NCBI GenBank assembly: GCA_027030435.1
Contig: JALVEX010000307.1
Location: 1-8,906 of the forward strand
DNA: 8,906 bases
From: Paracoccaceae bacterium
GTDB taxonomy: Bacteria; Pseudomonadota; Alphaproteobacteria; Rhodobacterales; Rhodobacteraceae
Direction: 5' to 3'
Shown: in pieces, positions 5,512 to 8,906 of the stretch
How positions within the stretch are numbered: position 1 is the first letter of the stretch
How the letters are laid out: every line of letters begins with the position of its first letter
The notes under the pieces: model-generated
Seen by the model: only the letters and a program-made list of their open reading frames with translations
Databases searched by the model: none
Told to the model about the DNA's origin: nothing
Made by a program: the position numbers and the translations under genes

Positions 5512-6278
5512 GCGGGGGCATATCGCAGGCGGCCTTCACCAAAGCCCTGCTCGATCCCGATCGGCCGGCGCCCGCGAGCCTCACAAGCCCCTCCGGCGCC
5601 CCGGCGGGAAAGCGCTTCGATGTCTATCGCAACAACGTGGCCGTGAGCCTCACGGAAGCGCTCGGGGTGGCCTTCCCGGTGGTGCGCAAGCTGGTGGGGG
5701 ATGAATTCTTCACCGCGATGGCCGGCGTGTTCCTGCGCGCCCATCCGCCGAAATCGCCCATCCTCATGCTCTATGGCGATCAGATGCCGGCCTTTCTCGA
5801 AGGCTTCGCGCCAGTGAGGCATCTGGGATACCTTCCCGATGTCGCCCGCCTCGAACTGATGCTGCGGGAAGCCTGTCACGCGACCGATACCCGGCCGATC
5901 GCGCCCGATGCTCTGGCGGCCATCCCGCCCGAAGATCTTCTCTCGGTGCGCTTCTCGCTGGCGCCGGCTGTGCGCCTCCTGCGCTCGCAATGGCCCGTCT
6001 TTTCGATCTGGCTGGCGAACAGCGAGGAAGGCGCGCCCATGCCTGAGATGCGCGCCGAGGACGTGCTGATCACAAGGCCCGGGTTTGATCCCGCCCCGCA
6101 GTGTCTCCCCGCCGGGAGCGCTGCTTTCATCGAGGCGCTCATGGCCGGTGCAAGCCTTGGCGAAGCACTCGAAAAGGCCGAGGGGGATGCCGCCGGCTTC
6201 GATCTCGCCGACACGCTCGCACTTCTTCTGGAAGGCGGCGCCATCACCTCCATTCTCACCAGGGACAGCGAAACATGA
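5508..6278 (+). CDS. bufC: BufC, DUF2063-type partner protein of the MNIO enzyme
   Basis: The protein has 256 residues. The N-terminal half is the DUF2063 domain, historically called a putative DNA-binding domain, with the hallmark FDVYRNNVAVSLTEAL (38-52), FPVVRKLVG (56-64), FxxMAGVFLRAHPPKSP (68-84) and LGYLPDVARLE (106-116). In MNIO systems this protein teams with DUF692 and presents the precursor peptide, so a role as peptide recognition partner is more likely than DNA binding here. The C-terminal part (about 135-256) is less conserved and ends in a helical LADTLALLLEGGAI segment typical of the family. No signal peptide or membrane segment is seen. ATGA overlaps occur at both ends, with bufB and with the DoxX gene, and AAAAGG precedes the start by about seven bases. 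Family assignment is firm; the mechanism is inferred from related systems. Confidence 0.92.
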   Translation: MSGGISQAAFTKALLDPDRPAPASLTSPSGAPAGKRFDVYRNNVAVSLTEALGVAFPVVRKLVGDEFFTAMAGVFLRAHPPKSPILMLYGDQMPAFLEGFAPVRHLGYLPDVARLELMLREACHATDTRPIAPDALAAIPPEDLLSVRFSLAPAVRLLRSQWPVFSIWLANSEEGAPMPEMRAEDVLITRPGFDPAPQCLPAGSAAFIEALMAGASLGEALEKAEGDAAGFDLADTLALLLEGGAITSILTRDSET

Positions 6279-6841
6279 AATTCCTGATCGATCTCCATGA
6301 CAGATTCTTCGCCGGGCTCACCCGCCTGCTCGAGCCCTGGTTCCTGCCCACGCTCGCCCGCTTCACCTTCGCCGCGACGCTGCTCGTCTATTACTGGAAT
6401 TCCGCCAGCCTCAAGCTCGGCGACGGAATCACCGGCATCTTCCGCCCCTCGGCCGGGGCCTTCGGCCAGATCTTCCCGCGCGCCTATGAAGCCGCCGGCT
6501 ATGACGAAACGGCCCTTTCGGACTGGCACTGGGCCGTCACCATCCTTGGCACCTGGGCCGAATTCATCCTGCCGGCGCTTCTCGTGCTGGGACTGCTCAC
6601 CCGCCTCGCGGCCCTCGGCATGATCGGCTTCGTGATCGTCCAGACGCTTACGGATCTCTACGGCCACGGCGTGATCGAGAGCCCCGAAACCCTGGGCGCC
6701 TGGTTCGACCGCGCATCGGACAGCGCCATCATGGATCAGCGGCTGCTGTGGATCACGGTGCTTGCAATACCGCTCCTGAGAGGCGCGGGGCCGATTTCGC
6801 TCGATCAGCTGCTGCGGCGGCGCGCCCCGATACCTGCCTGA
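6275..6841 (+). CDS. bufD: DoxX-family membrane protein closing the bufferin operon (BufD type)
   Basis: This 188-residue inner membrane protein has four likely helices: about 27-43, 86-107, 111-130 and 156-172. It matches the DoxX family, which often ends DUF2282/DUF692/DUF2063 operons; in Caulobacter the fourth gene of the buf (gig) operon is of this type as I remember it. The region between helices 1 and 2 carries the family-like WNSASLKLGDG and GIFRPSAGAFGQIFPRAYEAAGY segment. Its biochemical role is unknown; an electron-transfer or quinol-linked role, or help in export or maturation of the peptide, has been suggested for relatives. The start overlaps the bufC stop as ATGA, so translation depends on bufC. 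The stop is only 7 bp from the stop of the convergent membrane protein gene, leaving no room for a terminator. Confidence 0.88.
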   Translation: MKFLIDLHDRFFAGLTRLLEPWFLPTLARFTFAATLLVYYWNSASLKLGDGITGIFRPSAGAFGQIFPRAYEAAGYDETALSDWHWAVTILGTWAEFILPALLVLGLLTRLAALGMIGFVIVQTLTDLYGHGVIESPETLGAWFDRASDSAIMDQRLLWITVLAIPLLRGAGPISLDQLLRRRAPIPA

Positions 6842-6848
6842 AACCCGT

Positions 6849-7220
6849 TCAGCGCGGATCGGGCTCTTTCGCCGCCAGGGCGAGGATGCCGCCCAGCGCG
6901 CACATGGCGATCGGGAACATGGTGAACACGTTGAAGCCGAAGGCATAATACATGCCGCCCGAAGCCACGATCAGCATCAGCCCGGCAATCATCGGCCGTG
7001 CATGGGCCATCGCGCCGCCGCCGATCGCCAGGAGCGGCGCCAGCAGGCTGACGGAGCGGATCAGCCAGACATTTTCCACCTGCTTCAGGATCTCCGGCTT
7101 GTCTTCTCCAAGCTCGCTGCTCGCCCAATCCACAAGCTCGGTATAACCATAGCTGAAAAAGCCGATGATCATGCCGACGATCCCGCCGATAACCCCGAGC
7201 ATCAGTGCCGCATTGCGCAT
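6849..7220 (-). CDS. Small four-helix membrane protein of unknown function
   Basis: The product is 123 residues with four hydrophobic segments: about 5-23, 52-70, 77-95 and 97-117. A short acidic loop (SSELGEDKPEI) lies between helices 1 and 2. The first helix is glycine-rich (LGVIGGIVGMIIGFFSYG), as in DUF4064-like small membrane proteins, but I cannot name the family with certainty. A very strong Shine-Dalgarno (AAAAGGAGG) lies six to seven bases before the ATG. It is the second gene of a leftward pair, 39 bp after the ArsC/Spx-like gene, and is convergent with the DoxX gene. Nothing in the sequence indicates a substrate or catalytic residue. Confidence 0.82.
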   Translation of the reverse strand: MRNAALMLGVIGGIVGMIIGFFSYGYTELVDWASSELGEDKPEILKQVENVWLIRSVSLLAPLLAIGGGAMAHARPMIAGLMLIVASGGMYYAFGFNVFTMFPIAMCALGGILALAAKEPDPR

Positions 7221-7259
7221 GGCCAGCCTCCTTTTGCCTGTGGCAGTGCAATAATGCCC

Positions 7260-7595
7260 TCAGCCGCCCTTGCCAAGCAGAAGCGCTTGCAGGCCATCGC
7301 CCCATCCCGGCCTGTATCGTCCGCCCGAGAAAATGACCGGGCGCTTCATCAGGGTTGGATGCGCCAGGATCAGATCGGCCGCATCACCCGCGCGGGCGGC
7401 TTCATCGAGCCCGCGCCATGTGGTGGAGCGGCGGTTGATGGCCGCCTCGCCGAGATCACGCAAAAGCGCGGAAACTTCCTCGCGCGAAAGCGGGTTTTCG
7501 CGGATGTCGCGGAAGTGATGTGCGATTCCCGCATCCGTCAGCGCGCGCAGCGCCCGGCGCGTCCCGTCACAGTTCTTCAGCCCGATCACGTCCAT
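7260..7595 (-). CDS. ArsC/Spx-family small thioredoxin-fold protein (YffB-like)
   Basis: This 111-residue protein has the normal length of the ArsC/Spx/YffB family. The N-terminal motif is GLKNCDGTRRAL (5-16), so only the first cysteine (C9) is present and the CxxC of Spx-type regulators is absent. NRRSTTWRGL (54-63) matches the family NxRxxxxR segment, and PTLMKRPVI (80-88) carries the conserved Arg at residue 85. These features fit YffB-like glutathione-dependent reductases or ArsC homologues, not a classical arsenate resistance protein; no other ars gene is nearby. GGAGG six bases before the ATG fixes the start. The downstream membrane gene follows after 39 bp, so the two probably share a transcript. 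Substrate unknown. Confidence 0.88.
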   Translation of the reverse strand: MDVIGLKNCDGTRRALRALTDAGIAHHFRDIRENPLSREEVSALLRDLGEAAINRRSTTWRGLDEAARAGDAADLILAHPTLMKRPVIFSGGRYRPGWGDGLQALLLGKGG

Positions 7596-7817
7596 TTCGC
7601 CCTCCGTTTCCGCCTTTTTTGGGCGGCGCGGCGCCTAAATTCAATCATTTCGATCTTTTTCCTTGCAATGACCGCCCTTTGCCCTCATCTGTGCATTGTG
7701 ACAACAGATTATCTTCCAGACGAGCGCCTCCTTCAAAGAGGCAGCCGCAAGACCGAAGACCTGGCTGCACGACCCGCCGCAATGATGCGAACGGATAATT
7801 GAAGAAGGAGAAAGCGG
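7596..7817 (+). promoter_or_regulatory. Cold-shock gene upstream region and leader with competing hairpins and an anti-Shine-Dalgarno
   Basis: This 222-bp stretch has no gene; it holds the leftward promoter of the ArsC-like gene and the leader of the csp gene. A GGCGC-G-GCGCC dyad sits at 7625-7635. In the presumed leader, GCCTC-n7-GAGGC (7726-7742) and GCAGCC-n16-GGCTGC (7741-7768) share two bases and cannot both form fully. CTCCTTC (7728-7734) is a perfect 7-nt complement of the csp Shine-Dalgarno GAAGGAG (7804-7810). Long structured leaders are typical of cold-shock genes. I could not place a confident promoter. Confidence 0.45.
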
Positions 7818-8027
7818 ATGGCTACTGGCACCGTAAAATGGTTCAACACCACCAAAGGTTATGGCTTCATCGCCCCTGAAGATGGCGGCAAGGATGTGTT
7901 CGTGCACATTTCCGCCGTCGAGCGCGCCGGCCTCACCGGCCTGGCCGACAACCAGAAAGTGGAATTCGAACTGATCGAAGGCCGCGACGGCCGCCAATCT
8001 GCCGGTGATCTCAAGGTAACCGACTGA
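7818..8027 (+). CDS. Cold-shock domain protein, CspA family
   Basis: This is a complete 69-residue single cold-shock domain, an OB-fold single-stranded nucleic acid binder acting as RNA chaperone. RNP1 is KGYGFI (residues 13-18) and RNP2 is VFVHI (27-31); the start MATGTVKWFN is classic. GAAGGAG lies seven bases before the ATG. It is monocistronic, with a strong terminator 31 bp after the stop, and its structured leader suggests post-transcriptional control. Whether it is cold-induced or constitutive cannot be told from the sequence, and which csp paralogue it is cannot be decided. Confidence 0.97.
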   Translation: MATGTVKWFNTTKGYGFIAPEDGGKDVFVHISAVERAGLTGLADNQKVEFELIEGRDGRQSAGDLKVTD

Positions 8028-8057
8028 TCGGCAGGGCCCCGGCCCGACCGAAGAATG

Positions 8058-8092
8058 AAAACCCCCGCAAGCGCAAGCCTGCGGGGGTTTTT
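8058..8092. terminator. Strong bidirectional Rho-independent terminator between csp and efp
   Basis: ACCCCCGCA (8061-8069) pairs with TGCGGGGGT (8080-8088), extended by A/T pairs (AAA at 8058-8060 with TTT at 8089-8091). An inner GC-GCAA-GC mini-stem with a GNRA tetraloop sits at 8071-8078. T5 follows on the plus strand and A4 precedes it, so the element can also act on transcripts coming leftward from efp. Confidence 0.93.
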
Positions 8093-8131
8093 CCTTTGCC
8101 TCTCGCGGCAAGCCTTTCCCGAGAGTGGAAA

Positions 8132-8145
8132 CCCTCCCGAAGGGG
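8132..8145 (-). terminator. Weak hairpin just downstream of efp
   Basis: On the minus strand CCCC-TTCG-GGAGG forms a short UUCG-capped stem with one bulged A, 12 bp after the efp stop, followed by only three T. A second inverted repeat CTCTCG-n14-CGAGAG (8100-8125) lies beyond it. Either may protect the efp mRNA 3' end; the stronger stop is the csp/efp bidirectional terminator. Confidence 0.3.
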
Positions 8146-8157
8146 CATGAGCGGGGA

Positions 8158-8721
8158 TCAGGCGCGTTCGGCGTATTCCATGGTTTCGGTGTTTACCACG
8201 ATCTCTTCGTCCTGACCGATGAAGGGCGGCACCATCACCCGCACGCCGTTATCGAGAAGCGCGGGCTTGAAGCTGTTGGCCGCCGTCTGGCCCTTCACCA
8301 CAGGCTCCGTCTCGACAACCTTGCATACCACCTTCTGCGGCAGCGTGGCATTGAGCGCCTCGTTCTCGTAATATTCGATCTGCACCGTCATGCCATCCTG
8401 CAGGAAGGGGCGGCGCTCGCCGAGGATTTCCGCCGGCAGTTCGATCTGTTCGAAGGTTTCCATGTCCATGAACACCAGCATGCCGTCGTTCTCGTAGAGA
8501 AACTGCTGATCCTTCTGCTCGAGACGCACGCGCTCCACCTTGTCGGCCGAACGGAAGCGCTCATTGAGCTTGGAGCCGTTCCTGAGGTTTCTGAGCTCGG
8601 TCTGGGCGAAGGCCCCGCCCTTGCCGGGCTTCACGTGATCGACCTTGACCACGACCCACAGCCCGCCGTTATGCTCGAGCACATTGCCGGGGCGGATTTC
8701 GTTACCATTGATCTTGGGCAT
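8158..8721 (-). CDS. efp: Translation elongation factor P
   Basis: The 187-residue protein is of normal EF-P length. EF-P binds between the P and E sites of the ribosome and relieves stalling at polyproline. The N-terminal KOW-like domain starts MPKINGNEIRPGNVLEHNG, and the loop tip reads KPGKGGAF with K34 at the position that is beta-lysylated by EpmA/EpmB in enterobacteria; so a Lys-type modification is expected rather than Arg rhamnosylation. OB domain II spans about 65-125 and domain III about 130-187, with GVRVMVPPFIGQDEEIVVNTETMEY matching the family end. The start at 8721 has AGAGG ten bases upstream; the reading frame runs on to 8892 but that extension is non-homologous leader. It is convergent with the csp gene and has its own promoter region. 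Confidence 0.98.
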   Translation of the reverse strand: MPKINGNEIRPGNVLEHNGGLWVVVKVDHVKPGKGGAFAQTELRNLRNGSKLNERFRSADKVERVRLEQKDQQFLYENDGMLVFMDMETFEQIELPAEILGERRPFLQDGMTVQIEYYENEALNATLPQKVVCKVVETEPVVKGQTAANSFKPALLDNGVRVMVPPFIGQDEEIVVNTETMEYAERA

Positions 8722-8767
8722 GTCTGGAAACCTCTGGCAGGTAAAGGTTGATTGATGAACCTGACCC

Positions 8768-8796
8768 CCTATATATAGCTGAGCCAATAGTGGCAA
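8768..8796 (-). promoter_or_regulatory. Candidate sigma-70 promoter of efp
   Basis: Read on the minus strand, TTGCCA (8796-8791) is followed by an AT-rich CTATATATAG block. Taking TATAGG (8773-8768) as the -10 gives a 17-bp spacer; TATATA at 8775-8770 gives 15 bp. This is the only AT-rich block upstream of efp and lies about 45 bp before the start codon. The choice between -10 registers is open. Confidence 0.5.
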
Positions 8797-8853
8797 GCCA
8801 ATGAAACAAGGGCAAAGGCAGGGAGTGAGGCGCTGGCATACGAGCAGGGTTAT

Positions 8854-8872
8854 CCATGCGCTGAGCGCATGG
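8854..8872. repeat. Perfect 9-1-9 palindrome CCATGCGCTGAGCGCATGG
   Basis: CCATGCGCT and its exact complement AGCGCATGG are separated by one G. It lies in the non-coding stretch right of efp (8722-8906), which otherwise holds the efp promoter and an ATTGCAATGCAG element at 8886-8897 (TGCA-A-TGCA dyad). The dyad could be an operator of the gene beyond the right edge, a terminator stem of a rightward gene, or one copy of a dispersed repeat; I have a faint memory of similar ATGCGCT/AGCGCAT dyads in Rhodobacterales but cannot confirm it. Confidence 0.6.
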
Positions 8873-8906
8873 CAGGCATTCCCATATTGCAATGCAGAAT
8901 CGCCCG

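Noticed and set aside
4537..5584. Two long minus-strand frames (317 and 320 residues) opposite bufB
   Set aside because: bufB carries every DUF692 motif on the plus strand; the antisense frames are long only because of the GC-rich codon use.
5876..6946. 356-residue minus-strand frame opposite bufC and the DoxX gene
   Set aside because: Shadow of two genes with clear families and ATGA coupling; no motif seen.
8722..8892. 57-residue N-terminal extension of EF-P in the open frame
   Set aside because: EF-P starts at MPKING in all relatives I know; the extension covers the promoter and shows no homology.
1..8906. CRISPR array or insertion sequence
   Set aside because: No regularly spaced repeats and no transposase or terminal inverted repeats were seen.

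Overview
The window is GC-rich (roughly 65% by eye) and looks like the chromosome of an alphaproteobacterium, most likely a Rhodobacterales. Reasons: the style of the FieF-type transporter, the 2-hydroxyacid dehydrogenase and the small genes, Shine-Dalgarno starts with tightly packed operons, and an intergenic motif (GCCTCCGGCGGGGATATTT) that I remember as common in that group. The assignment is inference; no rRNA or other firm marker is present.

Left part (1-1188): the end of an accessory element. The 3' end of an EcoRII-type restriction endonuclease gene (+) runs convergently into, and overlaps by 44 bp, a gene for the Vsr mismatch endonuclease (-). About 110 bp beyond the vsr start lies the 3' part of a tRNA-Cys gene, from the anticodon stem to CCA, with no 5' half. 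This is the usual scar of integration into a tRNA gene, so the restriction/repair pair is probably the tail of a genomic island whose integrase, intact tRNA-Cys and cognate cytosine methyltransferase lie to the left.

Middle part (1189-6841): chromosomal genes. A 2-hydroxyacid dehydrogenase (glyoxylate/hydroxypyruvate reductase type, -) is divergent from a secreted SH3-domain protein (+), followed by a FieF-type cation efflux transporter (+). After a 193-bp leader region comes a four-gene operon of the bufferin type: a signal-peptide-bearing, four-cysteine precursor (DUF2282, BufA), a DUF692 multinuclear iron oxygenase (BufB), its DUF2063 partner (BufC) and a DoxX membrane protein (BufD). B/C and C/D overlap by ATGA. 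In this system the MNIO enzyme with its partner modifies precursor cysteines, and the exported product binds copper. With the adjacent efflux pump this makes a metal-stress neighbourhood. The operon has notable RNA signals: twin TGTAACAA boxes, two leader hairpins, and a strong bufA-bufB hairpin whose loop can pair with the bufB ribosome binding site.

Right part (6849-8906): a leftward pair (ArsC/Spx-like small protein, then a small four-helix membrane protein), a cold-shock protein gene (+) whose leader carries a perfect complement of its own Shine-Dalgarno, a bidirectional terminator, and efp encoding elongation factor P (-). A perfect 9-1-9 palindrome lies near the right edge. The most rewarding parts are the bufferin operon with its RNA elements and the tRNA-Cys island boundary.
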